64,000 nt of DNA from Candidatus Delongbacteria bacterium. Its GTDB lineage: Bacteria; CAIWAD01. The translations under genes and the position numbers were made by a program. The notes beneath the pieces are model-generated. The model was not told the DNA's origin. It made no database searches and saw only the letters and a list, made by a program, of their open reading frames with translations. This document shows, piece after piece, positions 32,253 through 41,795 of the stretch. The stretch's first letter is position 1. Each line of letters opens with the position of its first letter. The DNA lies in contig JBAYTZ010000005.1 in the NCBI GenBank assembly GCA_041675285.1, positions 1 to 64,000 on the forward strand, in the 5' to 3' direction.

Positions 32253-34862
32253 ATGCAGCGCGTCCTGCCCGTCACCCTGCTGCTGTTCGCCACCCTGCCC
32301 GGCGCGGCCCGCGTGCTGCGCGTGCCCGAGGACTATTCCACGCTGGCCCTGGCTCTGTTCGTCAATCAACCTGGTGACACCGTGGAATTGGCGGCTGGAA
32401 CCCACGCCTTCGACGGCTATCAGCCCCTGGACCAGCAGCTCACCCTGCGCGGGTTGGGAATGGCCCGCCTGCTGCTTTCCAACAGCCTGCACTGCCATGA
32501 CTCGGTGCTGCTGGAGGGCCTGGAGCTGCGCTTTCCGGGCGGCACGCTGCTGGAACCGGACAATCGGCATGTGGCGCTGGCGGGCTGCCGGCTGGTGGCG
32601 GAGCGCCTGTACCAGGGTTCCTACGCCAGTCTGAGTCTCGCCCACTGCCGGCTGGACTCGCTGACCCGGCTGGGCTCCAGCCTGCAGAGCCCACCGGTGG
32701 TGTTCTACCAATGCGAGCTGCGCGACCTCGGCTGCCTGGACCAATCCTCGCATCCAGGCCTGCTGTTCGAGTCCTGCCTCTTGGAGCGCGTGGAGCAGTT
32801 TGGCGACCGGGGCTGGGTCTCCTGGGACGAGGGGGAGATCCGCTTCCACGGCTGCACGCTGGTGGACTGCGGCGGGATGGGCACCAGCCTGGACTTCCTG
32901 GAACTGGAGCGCTGCCTGGTGGTGCGGCCCCAGGGCAGCCTGTTGGGCGAAGGGGTCCTGGAGCCGGACCTGTTCGAGATCCGCCAGACCGACATCTGGA
33001 GCGGCGAGGGAAACGATTGGACGGGAGCGCTGGAGCCGCTGCTGGGGGTCTACGGCAACATCGAGGCGGACCCGCTGTTCTGCGACGCTCCCGCCGACTA
33101 CCGCCTGAGCGCCGGTTCCCCCTGCGTGCTGGACAGCCTGGGCACGATGTGGATGGGCGCCTGCGCGCTGGGCTGCGGACCGCTGATCCAGGCGCTCACG
33201 GTCGTCCCGCTCGGCGACAGCCTGCCGCAGCGCGTGAGCTTCCACGCCGAGCTGCTGGGCGATTTCGAGTCCCTGGAGTGGGACGTGGACGGCGACGGCC
33301 AGCCCGAGGGCCTGGGTTCGGACTTCGAGTGGAGCTGGGAGCTGCCCGGCGACTATCAGGTGCTCCTGCGGGTCCGCGCTGGCGGGCAGCTGCTGGAACA
33401 GGCCAGCCCGCCGGTTCACGTGGGGGGCCAGGTCAGGGACGTGGCGGACGTGGAGCAGTTCCGCACAGCCCTGGCGGCCGCGCAGCCCCAGGACCTGATC
33501 CGCCTCGGGCCGGGACGTTACCCCGTGGTAGATCTGTCCGTGCCGCCCGGCGTGGTGCTGGCCGGCACGCCGGGAGGCACCGTGCTGGACGCCGAGCAGG
33601 GGGGCTGCGTGCTGCGCATCCGCCTGGACGCGCGCTTCCTGCTGCTGCAGGACTTGATTCTCACCGGCGGGGCGACGGATGCCGGCGGCGCCCTGGTCCT
33701 GGACGCGGCGTCGGAATCCGGCGGCCGGCTGACGGTGCGCCGCTGCGAGTTCCGCGGCAATGACGGCGGCTACGAGGGCGGGGCGCTGGCCCAGCCCCGG
33801 CCGGACCTGGGCGCCCACTTCGACTCCTGCCGCTTCCAGGACAACCGGGCGCGCCGGGGCGGCGCGCTGAGCGGCTACGGCTTCGAACTCAGCGCCTGCA
33901 CGTTCAGCGGGAATCGGGCGGACGCGGAGGGCGGCGCGGCCTGTTTCGCCGACAGCTCCGTGGTGACGGACTGCCGGTTCCTGGACAACCAGGCGGCCCG
34001 CGGCGGCGCCCTGGCCCTGGAAGGACCGGCCCGGGTGGCGGATGCGCTCTTTTTAGGCAACCGGGCCACGGAGCGCGGCGGCGCGGTGTGGAACGAGCCC
34101 TGGGCCGGCACGCGGGGCGGCTCTTACGCCCGCTGCCTGTTCGTCGGCAACGGCGCCGGCCTGGGCGGCGGAGCGCTCTGGGACCACGCCGGGCCGCGAC
34201 TCACCCGCTGCACCTTCGCTTTCGACTCCACGACCGCGGACGGGGCGGTGGTCGATCTGGCGAGCCCGGCGGAGGGCGAGCCCGTCCGGGTGGCGGGCTG
34301 CCTGCTGACCCTGTCCCGCGGCGGGTGCGGCCTGCAGCCGGGCGACGGGATCCTCGACGTGAGCTGCACGGACCTCTGGGGAAACAGCGGGGGCGACTGG
34401 CTGGGGAGCCTGGCCGGACTGGAGAACCGGGACGGCAACCGGCGGGTGGATCCGCGCTACTGCCTGCCGGCCAGCGGCGACTTCCACCTGCAGGCGAACT
34501 CACCCTGCGGCCCGGCGGCGGATTCCGCCTGCGGCGGGCTGGGCGCCCTCAGCGGGAGCTGCGAGGACACGGGCCTGCCGCCGGCTTCCGTCCGGCCCGC
34601 CGGCCCGCGGCTGGCCCCGCCCTGGCCCAATCCCTTCAATCCCGACTGCTGGCTGGAGTTCGAGCTGGCCCGGCCGGGCCCCGTGCGGCTGCGGGTGGTG
34701 AACCTGGCGGGCCAGGAGGTGGCGTGCCTGTGCGACGAGACGCTGGGCGCGGGCCTTCACCGGCGGATCCTGCGGGGAGGACGGCTGGCCAGCGGGGTCT
34801 ATCTGGCGCGGCTGGAGACGGCGGAAGGCGGGGCGGTGCGCAAGCTGCTGCTGTTGAAGTAG
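32253..34862 (+). CDS. Secreted right-handed beta-helix protein with PKD-like domain and T9SS sorting domain
   Basis: An 869-residue protein with signal peptide (LPVTLLLFATLPGAA). Two beta-helix blocks: residues ~20-290, and ~390-770 with short repeats such as CEFRGNDGGYEGGALAQ, CTFSGNRADAEGGAACF and CRFLDNQAARGGALAL. Between them (~310-390) lies a PKD/Ig-like domain (SLEWDVDGDGQPEG, WELPGDYQVLLRV). The last ~80 residues are a classic sorting domain: PPWPNPFNPDCWLEFELA, LRVVNLAGQEVA, GVYLARLE, ending RKLLLLK. Probably displayed on the cell surface; beta-helix proteins often bind or cleave polysaccharides, but no catalytic residues are evident. ATG 32253; a TACCTTTTG -10-like element lies at 32173. 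Confidence 0.82.
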   Translation: MQRVLPVTLLLFATLPGAARVLRVPEDYSTLALALFVNQPGDTVELAAGTHAFDGYQPLDQQLTLRGLGMARLLLSNSLHCHDSVLLEGLELRFPGGTLLEPDNRHVALAGCRLVAERLYQGSYASLSLAHCRLDSLTRLGSSLQSPPVVFYQCELRDLGCLDQSSHPGLLFESCLLERVEQFGDRGWVSWDEGEIRFHGCTLVDCGGMGTSLDFLELERCLVVRPQGSLLGEGVLEPDLFEIRQTDIWSGEGNDWTGALEPLLGVYGNIEADPLFCDAPADYRLSAGSPCVLDSLGTMWMGACALGCGPLIQALTVVPLGDSLPQRVSFHAELLGDFESLEWDVDGDGQPEGLGSDFEWSWELPGDYQVLLRVRAGGQLLEQASPPVHVGGQVRDVADVEQFRTALAAAQPQDLIRLGPGRYPVVDLSVPPGVVLAGTPGGTVLDAEQGGCVLRIRLDARFLLLQDLILTGGATDAGGALVLDAASESGGRLTVRRCEFRGNDGGYEGGALAQPRPDLGAHFDSCRFQDNRARRGGALSGYGFELSACTFSGNRADAEGGAACFADSSVVTDCRFLDNQAARGGALALEGPARVADALFLGNRATERGGAVWNEPWAGTRGGSYARCLFVGNGAGLGGGALWDHAGPRLTRCTFAFDSTTADGAVVDLASPAEGEPVRVAGCLLTLSRGGCGLQPGDGILDVSCTDLWGNSGGDWLGSLAGLENRDGNRRVDPRYCLPASGDFHLQANSPCGPAADSACGGLGALSGSCEDTGLPPASVRPAGPRLAPPWPNPFNPDCWLEFELARPGPVRLRVVNLAGQEVACLCDETLGAGLHRRILRGGRLASGVYLARLETAEGGAVRKLLLLK

Positions 34863-34881
34863 CCCGGCGGCGACCGGTCCC

Positions 34882-35289
34882 TTAGAACTTGGTGCCCTGC
34901 TGCAGATCGGCCAGGGTGTGTTCGTAGATCATCCGGCGCACGCCGAGCAGTTGCGGCTCCCAGAGGTGGTGCATGCAGCAGGGGTTCTGGTCGTCGCACT
35001 GCGGGTAGCCCATCACGCAGCGGTTGTAGTTCTCCAGGCCCTCCACCACGTCGACGATCTGGTAGATGAAGATCTCTTCCAGCGGGCGGGCGATGCGGTA
35101 GCCGCCCTTCTTGCCCTGGGTGCTCTGCAGCAGGCCGGCCTGGCTGAGCTGGGTCATCAGGCGGGCCAGGTACTTGTAGGGAATGGCCAGGGTCTCGGAG
35201 AGCTGGGCCACGGAGACGGCCTCGTCCGAGCGGCGGGCGAGGAAGGACATCACGCGGATGGCGTATTCGGTGGTCTTGGAAAGGCGCAT
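34882..35289 (-). CDS. Rrf2-family Fe-S transcriptional regulator
   Basis: A 135-residue protein with the Rrf2 winged helix (MRLSKTTEYAIRVMSFLA, IPYKYLARLMTQLSQAGLL, GKKGGYRIAR wing) and a cysteine-rich C-terminal loop. Cys91, Cys98 and Cys104 plus His107 lie at nearly the spacing of the IscR ligands (C92, C98, C104, H107), with an extra Cys105. Likely senses an Fe-S cluster, iron, or redox/NO status. It is convergent with the beta-helix gene (19 bp between stops). A TAGGTT -10-like element lies at 35359-35364 on the reverse strand. Targets cannot be inferred. Confidence 0.88.
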   Translation of the reverse strand: MRLSKTTEYAIRVMSFLARRSDEAVSVAQLSETLAIPYKYLARLMTQLSQAGLLQSTQGKKGGYRIARPLEEIFIYQIVDVVEGLENYNRCVMGYPQCDDQNPCCMHHLWEPQLLGVRRMIYEHTLADLQQGTKF

Positions 35290-35442
35290 GGACGTCCGGC
35301 TGGGCTGTGGTGTCCGTGGATGGTTCCGCCCTCGCGGCGGCCGGATCCACGGCGCGTCAACCTAACAGTTCCGCCCGGCCGGCCCCAGCCCCGCCGCCCC
35401 GCGCTCCCGCCGGGCGGCCCCGTCCCGCGGCCTCGCGGTTGC

Positions 35443-35448
35443 TACATT
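35443..35448 (+). promoter_or_regulatory. Candidate -10 element of purL
   Basis: TACATT about 67 bp upstream of the purL ATG, in the TAnnTT form common in this window. There is no recognisable -35. No purine riboswitch is apparent in the short leader. Confidence 0.3.
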
Positions 35449-35514
35449 CTTTCCGGACGTCGCCGGATGGCCCGGCGCTCCACGTCAACCGTGCATCCTG
35501 TGAGGGCCTGCGGA

Positions 35515-37746
35515 ATGGGGCGCTGCGAACCGGTGGTGAATCTGGAGCTGGCCCGCGAGCACGGGCTGACGGACGAGGAGTTCGGGCGGATCCGCGAACT
35601 GCTGGGCCGGGATCCCAGCTGGCCCGAGCTGGGCGTCTACAGCGTGATGTGGTCCGAGCACTGCTCCTACAAGAACTCCATCGCGCAGCTCAAGACCCTG
35701 CCCCGCTCCGGCGGCCGCCTGCTGGTCGAGGCCGGCGAGGAGAACGCGGGCCTGGTGGACATCGGCGACGGCCTGGCCGTGGCCTTCAAGATCGAATCCC
35801 ACAACCACCCCAGCGCCGTGGAGCCCTACCAGGGCGCGGCCACGGGCGTGGGCGGCATCATGCGCGACATCTTCACCATGGGCGCGCGGCCGATCTGCAG
35901 CCTGAATTCGCTGCGCTTCCCGGCGCTCAGCCACGACACCACGCGCTGGCTGATGGACGGCATCGTGCGTGGGATCGGCGACTACGGCAACTGCCTGGGC
36001 GTGCCCACGGTGGGTGGCGAGGTGCAGTTCGACGCCTCCTACAACGGCAACCCGCTGGTGAACGCCATGACCGTGGGCATCGTGCGCCACGACCAGACGG
36101 CCAGCGCCACGGCGGCGGGCCCGGGCAATCCGGTCTTCCTGGTGGGCGCCTCCACCGGGCGCGACGGCATCCACGGGGCCACTTTCGCCAGTGTGGAGCT
36201 GTCCCAGGAGTCGGAGGAGAAGCGCTCTTCGGTCCAGGTGGGCGATCCCTTTTCCGAGAAGCTGCTGCTCGAGGCCACGCTGGAGATGATCCAGTCCGGC
36301 GACCTGGTGGGCATCCAGGACATGGGCGCGGCGGGGATCACCTGCTCGTGCAGCGAGATGAGCGCCAAGGGCAAGGCCGGCATCCGGATCGAGATCGACC
36401 AGGTGCCCCAGCGCGAGAGCGGGATGACGGCCTACGAGGTGCTGCTCTCCGAATCCCAGGAACGCATGCTGGTGGTGGTGAAGGCCGGGCGCGAGGAGAC
36501 CATCCGGCGAATCTGCGCGCGCTGGGACATCCACTGCGCGCACATCGGCGTGGTGACGGACACGGGGCGCTTCCAGGTCACGCACCATGGCGAGACCGTG
36601 GTGGACGTGCCGGCGGAATCGCTGGTGCTGGGCGGCGGCGCGCCGGTCTATCAGCGCGAGTGGCGCGAGCCGGAGGAATTCCGCCGTCACCGCGGGCGCG
36701 ACCTGTCCGGCGTGGCGGCGGCGGAGGACCTGAACGCGGAGCTGAAGGCCCTGCTGGCCCACGAGAACGTCTGCAGCCGGCGCTGGCTCTACCGCCAGTA
36801 CGACCACATGATCGGCACGGCCACGGAGATCCGCCCGGGCGGCGACTCGGCCGTGGTGCGAGTGAAGGGCACGGACAAGCGCCTGGCGGTGAGCACGGAC
36901 TGCAACGGCCGGCTGGTGCGGCTGGACCCGCGGATGGGGGCGCGCGCGGCGGTGGCGGAGGCGGCGCGCAACATCGCCTGCAGCGGGGCCGCGCCGCTGG
37001 CGATCACCAACTGCCTGAACTTCGGCAACCCCTACGATCCGGAGATCTACTGGCAGTTCCGTGAGGCCATCGCCGGGATGGGCGAGGCCTGCCGGGCCTT
37101 CGACACGCCGGTCACCGGCGGCAACGTGAGCTTCTACAACGAGAGCCCGCACGGCGCCGTGCACCCCACCCCGGTGATCGGGATGGTGGGCCTGCTGGAA
37201 GGCCGCGAGCCCGTGCCCAGCGCCTTCCGCGGACCGGACGAGCTGGTGTTGCTGGCCGGGCGGCCCGGTCGCGAGCTGGGCGGCAGCCTCTATCTGGAGC
37301 GCCGGCTGGGCGAACAGACCGGGGCCGTGCCCGCCGTGGACCTGGCGCTGGAGCGCGCCCTGCAGGCCTTCCTGGTGGAGGCCGCGGGCCGCGGCCTGCT
37401 GCGCAGCGCGCATGACGTCTCCGAGGGCGGGCTGGCGGTCTGCCTGGCGGAGGCCTGCCTGATGGAGGACGGCCGGACCCTGGGCTGCCTGGTGGACCTG
37501 GGCCCGGAGGCCGAGTCCCAGCCCGAGCGCCTGCTCTTCGCCGAGACGCCGGGCCTGGTGGTCCTGAGCGCGCGGCCCGAGCACCGCGAGGAACTGGCCA
37601 GCCTGGCCCGCCGGCACGCCCTGCCCATGGCCGAGATCGGCAGCACGGGCGGCGACCGCCTGCTGGTGGAAGGTCTGCTGGACCTGGCGGTGGACGAGCT
37701 GGCGGAACTTTGGTGGACGAGTCTGGAGCGGCGGCTGGAGGCCTGA
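35515..37746 (+). CDS. purL: Phosphoribosylformylglycinamidine synthase subunit PurL
   Basis: A 743-residue small-type PurL, which converts FGAR to FGAM with ATP and ammonia from the PurQ subunit in purine synthesis. It shows YSVMWSEHCSYKNSI, the substrate loop FKIESHNHPSAVEPYQGAATGVGG, FTMGARPI, QDMGAAGITCSCSEM, and in the second half TDCNGR and TPVTGGNVSFYNE. Length matches the family. ATG 35515 has GAGGG upstream; ATG 35467 is an unlikely longer form. It heads a forward run of genes, 3 bp before the AsmA-like gene, though function does not obviously link them. purN and purH lie 24 kb away; purQ and purS are not in the window. Confidence 0.95.
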   Translation: MGRCEPVVNLELAREHGLTDEEFGRIRELLGRDPSWPELGVYSVMWSEHCSYKNSIAQLKTLPRSGGRLLVEAGEENAGLVDIGDGLAVAFKIESHNHPSAVEPYQGAATGVGGIMRDIFTMGARPICSLNSLRFPALSHDTTRWLMDGIVRGIGDYGNCLGVPTVGGEVQFDASYNGNPLVNAMTVGIVRHDQTASATAAGPGNPVFLVGASTGRDGIHGATFASVELSQESEEKRSSVQVGDPFSEKLLLEATLEMIQSGDLVGIQDMGAAGITCSCSEMSAKGKAGIRIEIDQVPQRESGMTAYEVLLSESQERMLVVVKAGREETIRRICARWDIHCAHIGVVTDTGRFQVTHHGETVVDVPAESLVLGGGAPVYQREWREPEEFRRHRGRDLSGVAAAEDLNAELKALLAHENVCSRRWLYRQYDHMIGTATEIRPGGDSAVVRVKGTDKRLAVSTDCNGRLVRLDPRMGARAAVAEAARNIACSGAAPLAITNCLNFGNPYDPEIYWQFREAIAGMGEACRAFDTPVTGGNVSFYNESPHGAVHPTPVIGMVGLLEGREPVPSAFRGPDELVLLAGRPGRELGGSLYLERRLGEQTGAVPAVDLALERALQAFLVEAAGRGLLRSAHDVSEGGLAVCLAEACLMEDGRTLGCLVDLGPEAESQPERLLFAETPGLVVLSARPEHREELASLARRHALPMAEIGSTGGDRLLVEGLLDLAVDELAELWWTSLERRLEA

Positions 37747-37749
37747 TCC

Positions 37750-40700
37750 ATGGGAGTGCCTCCCATTCCGCCGCCGGACGTGGAACCGGATTCCGACCCG
37801 GCCGGCGCTCTGCCGCCGGACCCGCCCCCGGCCGGCCGGCCGCCCCAGGGCCGGCGGCGTCGACGGGTCTGGCGCACGCTCTTCGTTTCCCTGGCCCTCT
37901 TCCTGCTGGCGCTGGGGCTGATCGGTCGCTACTTCCTCCAGGACGCGCGGCTGGCCCGCCTGCTGCGCGAGCAGTTGAGCGCGACCCTCAAGACCCCCAT
38001 CGATCTGCAGGTGCGGCGCAGCGGCTGGCACCGCTTCGAGGTGCTGGAGCTGGCCATCGGCGGCGACGCCCGGACCCCGCCCTTCCTGCAGATCGCGCGC
38101 CTGGGCCTCTACCCGCGGCCCGGGCGGCTGTGGGACAAGCGCCTGCATCTGGATTCGCTGGTCGTGCAGGGGCTGCGCGTCAACCTGAGCTGGCAGGACA
38201 GCCTGCTCCTGCCCGCCTGGCTGGGCCTGGACGACAGCACGACCGTGGAGGACAGCAGCGCGACGGATCCGCTGGAATACCTGCGCCTGCTGGCGGACAA
38301 GGGCTGGCGCGTGGACTCCACGCGCTTCATCGTGCGTGACCTGCGGCTGGGCCTCAGCGGCCGGCAGGGCGGCCGCCCGCTGGAGCTGGACAGCCCGCCC
38401 CTGGACCTCACCCTGCGTCTGCCCGAACTGGACCCCGCCGCCCTGCGCGCCCTGGCGCAGGGGGAGTTGCCGCCCCGCCTGCTGGCCTCCCTGCTGCTGG
38501 CCTGGTCCGGCGACTGGCGCGAGCGCGGTCCCGGCACGGGCACGGGCCTGCGGCCGCTGCCCCTGCCGCCGGACACGCGCGAGACCCTGCGGTTGGCGGG
38601 CCTGGAGCTGGAGCGGAGCCCGGAGATCCTCCAGGGCCTGGACCTGAGCGCCGACCTGGCCCGGGACACCCTGCGGCTGGGGGTCCGGCTGGAGGCCCGG
38701 CCGCGGGATCTGGCCCTGCGCTGGGAGTCCCGCCGCCTGCCCCTGCCCACCCACCTGCTCAGCCGGCTGGAGTTGAGCTGGCCCGTGCGCGAGAATCCCC
38801 TCCAGGCCCAGCTGGGCTTCGATCTGAGTCTGCGCGGCCCCGGTCTGGCCACCACGGTCCGGGCCACGGCCCGCCTGCGGCAGCAGGGGGCGGGCTGGGG
38901 CCTGCGGGCGGACTGGAACCAGCAACTCAGCTCGCGGCTGGCGGAACTGGACCCGCTGGGCCGGGCGCTGGAGCTGCCCGCCCTGGGCGGCGACCTGGCC
39001 CTGGACCTGACGGGCAGCCTGCAACTGGACCTCGACTCCACCCTGAGCGGCGGGACGGGCCGCTACCGCGAGACGCTGACGGCCAAGGCCGGCCGGCTGG
39101 CGCTGCCCGAGTCGGGCCTGGCGCTGGTGGACCTGCAGCTCAGGCAGACCCTGCGGGCCGAGCTGGACCTGGCGGATCCCCTGCCCGGGCGACCCGAGCT
39201 GGACCTGACGGGCCGGGTGGGCCGGCTGGAGCTGGGCCTGGCGCCCCTGGACGACCCGCGCGACCTGGACCTCGCCCTGCACATCCGCGGCCGCGGGGCC
39301 CGGGACAGCCTCAGCCTGAGCGGCGATCTGGGCATCGCCCACTGGCAGCAGGGCCGGCTGGATCTGAGCCTGAGCGGCCGTCTGCCCAGCCTGGCGGAGT
39401 GGAGCGAAGACTACCAGAGCTGGCTGGACCGGCCCGAGCGCTTCCAACAACTGCCGCTGGTGGTGGATCTGGAGACCAGCCAGCTCAGCCTGGACGGGCT
39501 GGATCCCGCCGTGGCGGGCGGTCTGCGCGCTTCGGCCCAATTGCGCTGCGGCCGGGGCCTGGACTTCTGGCTGGAGGCTGTGCCCGGCGGCCTGCGGGTG
39601 GACGCGGCCGGCCAGCGGTTGGACCTGCCTCTGCACCGCCTGGAGCTGGAGGGCCACGCCTGGCTGGGGCCGCTGGACAATCCCATCCCGTGGCCGGACA
39701 CCCTCTGGGTCGAGTTGCGGCCGGATCCCCTGCCGCCCATGACCCTGCAATTGGGCCGCCAGGGTCGGCAGGCGCGCCTGCTGCAGTCCTGGAAGGGTTT
39801 CGACCTGCCCCGGCTGCTGGCCATGCTGCCGCCGGCCTGGCAGCCGCCCGACGTGGAGCTCACATCCGGCCGGGCCTTCCTGGAGTGCGACCTGCTGCTG
39901 GGCGCCGACGGGCTGCCCCTGGGCGGCACGGCGGGCCTGGGCGTCAACGGCCTGCGGGCCGAGGTGCCGGGCTACGGCCTCGAAGAGCTGGAGCTGCGGC
40001 TGGACCTGGCCCTGGACAGCCTGGGCGTGGACTACGTGCTGGCGGGGGCCGGCGAAACCCTCAGCATGCGCGATCCCGTCTGGAGCTGGGAGGGCCTCAG
40101 CCTGGCGGGCTCGGGCCGCGTACAGGCACCGCTGGAGCGCATCCTGGCGGACAGCCTCTGGCTGGAGCCGGGCCGCGGCGGACCCTGGCCGGCGGACCTC
40201 ACGCTGGAGCTGGGCCTGCGCTCGCTGAACCTGAGCGCCCAACTCACGGCGAGCCTGGCGGACTGGCGCAGCCAGCGGCCCGACGAGGCGCGGCTGGCGC
40301 TGTTCATGGGCGGCGCGGGCCAGCTGCGGCCCTGGCCCGGGCTGCGCCTGACGGGCAAGCTGGGGCTGGAGGAGAGCTTCACCAACCTGGGTCAGGGCCG
40401 CTACCAGACGCGCGGCCGCCTGCACGCGCGGCTGGACTCCCTGGCCTGGCAAGGCTCGGCCGCGCTGGAGGAGCTGGCGCTGGATCTGCCCTTCGAACAG
40501 GTCGTGACCCTCGAACCGGTTTTCGGGTTGGAGTCCGACCGGCGCCGCAGCCCGCTGGACTGGTCGGGCCTGCGGGCCTGGGACCGGCGCCAGCCGGAGT
40601 TCGAGGAGCGGAGCGTGGCCCGCCGGGAAGGGCGCGACGGCGAGGGCTGGGCCCTGCGCGTGGCCAAGGCCCGCTACGACACCTGGTCGCTGGAGGCCCT

Positions 40701-41268
40701 GATGGTGGACCTGCGGCCGGGCCAGGGCCGGCTGGACATCCCCGAGTTCCGCTTCACGCTGTTCGGCGGCGGAGTGCGCGGCTCGGCGGCCGTGGTGGGC
40801 CTGGACAGCACGCGCTACGCGCTGGACTGCGCGCTGATCGGCCTGGACAGCCGCTACTTCGAGTTCGGCGACCGGCTGGGCGGCGGCAAGGGTCGCAAAG
40901 GCGGGCTCGTGCACGCGGTGTTGAACCTGGAGGGGCAGGGCCTGGACCTGCAGGCCCTGGATCAGCTGCGCGGCCAGCTGCGCATGCCGGATCTGGATCG
41001 CGAAGTGACCCTCAACCTGCTGCGCGCGCTGGACGCACAGGGCGTGGATCCCAGCATCGGGCGGATCCGCCGGCTGCTGGAGCTGCCCGGCTTCCGGTAC
41101 CGCGTGGAGCGCGTGGAGTTCGACGTGGCCCACGGCTTCGCCCGGCCGCGCGTCTCCCTGCGCAAGAGTCCCTTTTCGCCGCTGCCCGACGTGGCCATCC
41201 CCATGAGTCCGCTGCCGCTGGGCTTCATGGTGCGCAATTTCGCCCTGACGGGCGAGGAGATCCCATGA
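37750..41268 (+). CDS. AsmA-like (YdbH/TamB-type) envelope protein
   Basis: A 1172-residue protein: a proline-rich, then arginine-rich cytoplasmic lead, one membrane helix (VSLALFLLALGLIGRYFL, ~residues 46-63), then a long periplasmic part made almost wholly of short alternating beta-strands (LRLPELD, LDLTGSLQLDLDSTLSG, FRFTLFGGGVRGSAAVVG). This is the layout of AsmA-clan proteins thought to form a hydrophobic groove carrying phospholipids between membranes. In E. coli, YdbH works with the lipoprotein YnbE and with YdbL. Here the very next gene, overlapping by ATGA, is a DUF1318 (YdbL-type) lipoprotein. I infer a YdbH-like role; overall similarity is weak, as is usual for this clan. Confidence 0.65.
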   Translation: MGVPPIPPPDVEPDSDPAGALPPDPPPAGRPPQGRRRRRVWRTLFVSLALFLLALGLIGRYFLQDARLARLLREQLSATLKTPIDLQVRRSGWHRFEVLELAIGGDARTPPFLQIARLGLYPRPGRLWDKRLHLDSLVVQGLRVNLSWQDSLLLPAWLGLDDSTTVEDSSATDPLEYLRLLADKGWRVDSTRFIVRDLRLGLSGRQGGRPLELDSPPLDLTLRLPELDPAALRALAQGELPPRLLASLLLAWSGDWRERGPGTGTGLRPLPLPPDTRETLRLAGLELERSPEILQGLDLSADLARDTLRLGVRLEARPRDLALRWESRRLPLPTHLLSRLELSWPVRENPLQAQLGFDLSLRGPGLATTVRATARLRQQGAGWGLRADWNQQLSSRLAELDPLGRALELPALGGDLALDLTGSLQLDLDSTLSGGTGRYRETLTAKAGRLALPESGLALVDLQLRQTLRAELDLADPLPGRPELDLTGRVGRLELGLAPLDDPRDLDLALHIRGRGARDSLSLSGDLGIAHWQQGRLDLSLSGRLPSLAEWSEDYQSWLDRPERFQQLPLVVDLETSQLSLDGLDPAVAGGLRASAQLRCGRGLDFWLEAVPGGLRVDAAGQRLDLPLHRLELEGHAWLGPLDNPIPWPDTLWVELRPDPLPPMTLQLGRQGRQARLLQSWKGFDLPRLLAMLPPAWQPPDVELTSGRAFLECDLLLGADGLPLGGTAGLGVNGLRAEVPGYGLEELELRLDLALDSLGVDYVLAGAGETLSMRDPVWSWEGLSLAGSGRVQAPLERILADSLWLEPGRGGPWPADLTLELGLRSLNLSAQLTASLADWRSQRPDEARLALFMGGAGQLRPWPGLRLTGKLGLEESFTNLGQGRYQTRGRLHARLDSLAWQGSAALEELALDLPFEQVVTLEPVFGLESDRRRSPLDWSGLRAWDRRQPEFEERSVARREGRDGEGWALRVAKARYDTWSLEALMVDLRPGQGRLDIPEFRFTLFGGGVRGSAAVVGLDSTRYALDCALIGLDSRYFEFGDRLGGGKGRKGGLVHAVLNLEGQGLDLQALDQLRGQLRMPDLDREVTLNLLRALDAQGVDPSIGRIRRLLELPGFRYRVERVEFDVAHGFARPRVSLRKSPFSPLPDVAIPMSPLPLGFMVRNFALTGEEIP

Positions 41269-41795
41269 GACACCTTTTCTGGCAGACCCTGCTCTGCGGC
41301 CTGCTCTGCGGCGCCTGTTCGCTGCAGGCCCCGGAAATCAAGGTGACGGGCGAGCGCTCCCTGCTGGAGAAGCAGGTGCTGGGCTCCTACCAGAGCTTCA
41401 GCCGGAACCAGTGGATGGTCACCTCCCTGCGCGGTCTGCCCGACAGCCTGGCCCCGGAGGGCGAGCGCGAGAACCTGCTCAAGTCCATCCGGCGCCGGCG
41501 CTTCAACCAGGACGACCGCCTGCGCCTGTTGGCCGCGGGCTGGCTGGGCGAGGGGCTGGACGGGCGGCTGAGCCTGCGCGGGGAGACGGCCCCGGCCCCT
41601 GAAGAGGCCGAGCTGCGCGAGCGCGTGCTGCGCCAGGAGAATCTGGACCGCGAGGCCCTGCTGGGGCGCCTGCAGCGCCTCTACCCCGGTCAGGAACCGG
41701 CGGAGCTGGCGGCCATTTTCGCCGCCATCCAGCGGGACGAAGCTCCCAAGGGCGCGTGGCTGCAACGCGCGGACGGAGGCTGGGAGCGTAAATGA
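41265..41795 (+). CDS. DUF1318 (YdbL-like) lipoprotein
   Basis: A 176-residue protein. The signal peptide with lipobox LLCGAC gives Cys18 as lipidated residue, followed by SLQAPEIKVTGERSLLEKQVLGSYQ, typical of DUF1318. A charged helical region follows (RLLAAGWLGEGLDGRL, ELRERVLRQENLDREALLGRL). It may combine YnbE-like anchoring and YdbL-like functions. ATG overlaps the stop of the AsmA-like gene and its own TGA overlaps the CHAT ATG, so three genes are translationally coupled. Confidence 0.72.
   Translation: MRHLFWQTLLCGLLCGACSLQAPEIKVTGERSLLEKQVLGSYQSFSRNQWMVTSLRGLPDSLAPEGERENLLKSIRRRRFNQDDRLRLLAAGWLGEGLDGRLSLRGETAPAPEEAELRERVLRQENLDREALLGRLQRLYPGQEPAELAAIFAAIQRDEAPKGAWLQRADGGWERK

Noticed and set aside
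35449..35514. Purine or PRPP riboswitch before purL
   Set aside because: The leader is only about 60 nt and lacks the conserved loops and a terminator or sequestering hairpin.
35485..41133. Very long open frame antisense to purL and the AsmA-like gene
   Set aside because: It overlies well-supported genes, its product is a Gln/Ala/Arg-rich sequence without domains, and such frames arise readily in high-GC coding DNA.
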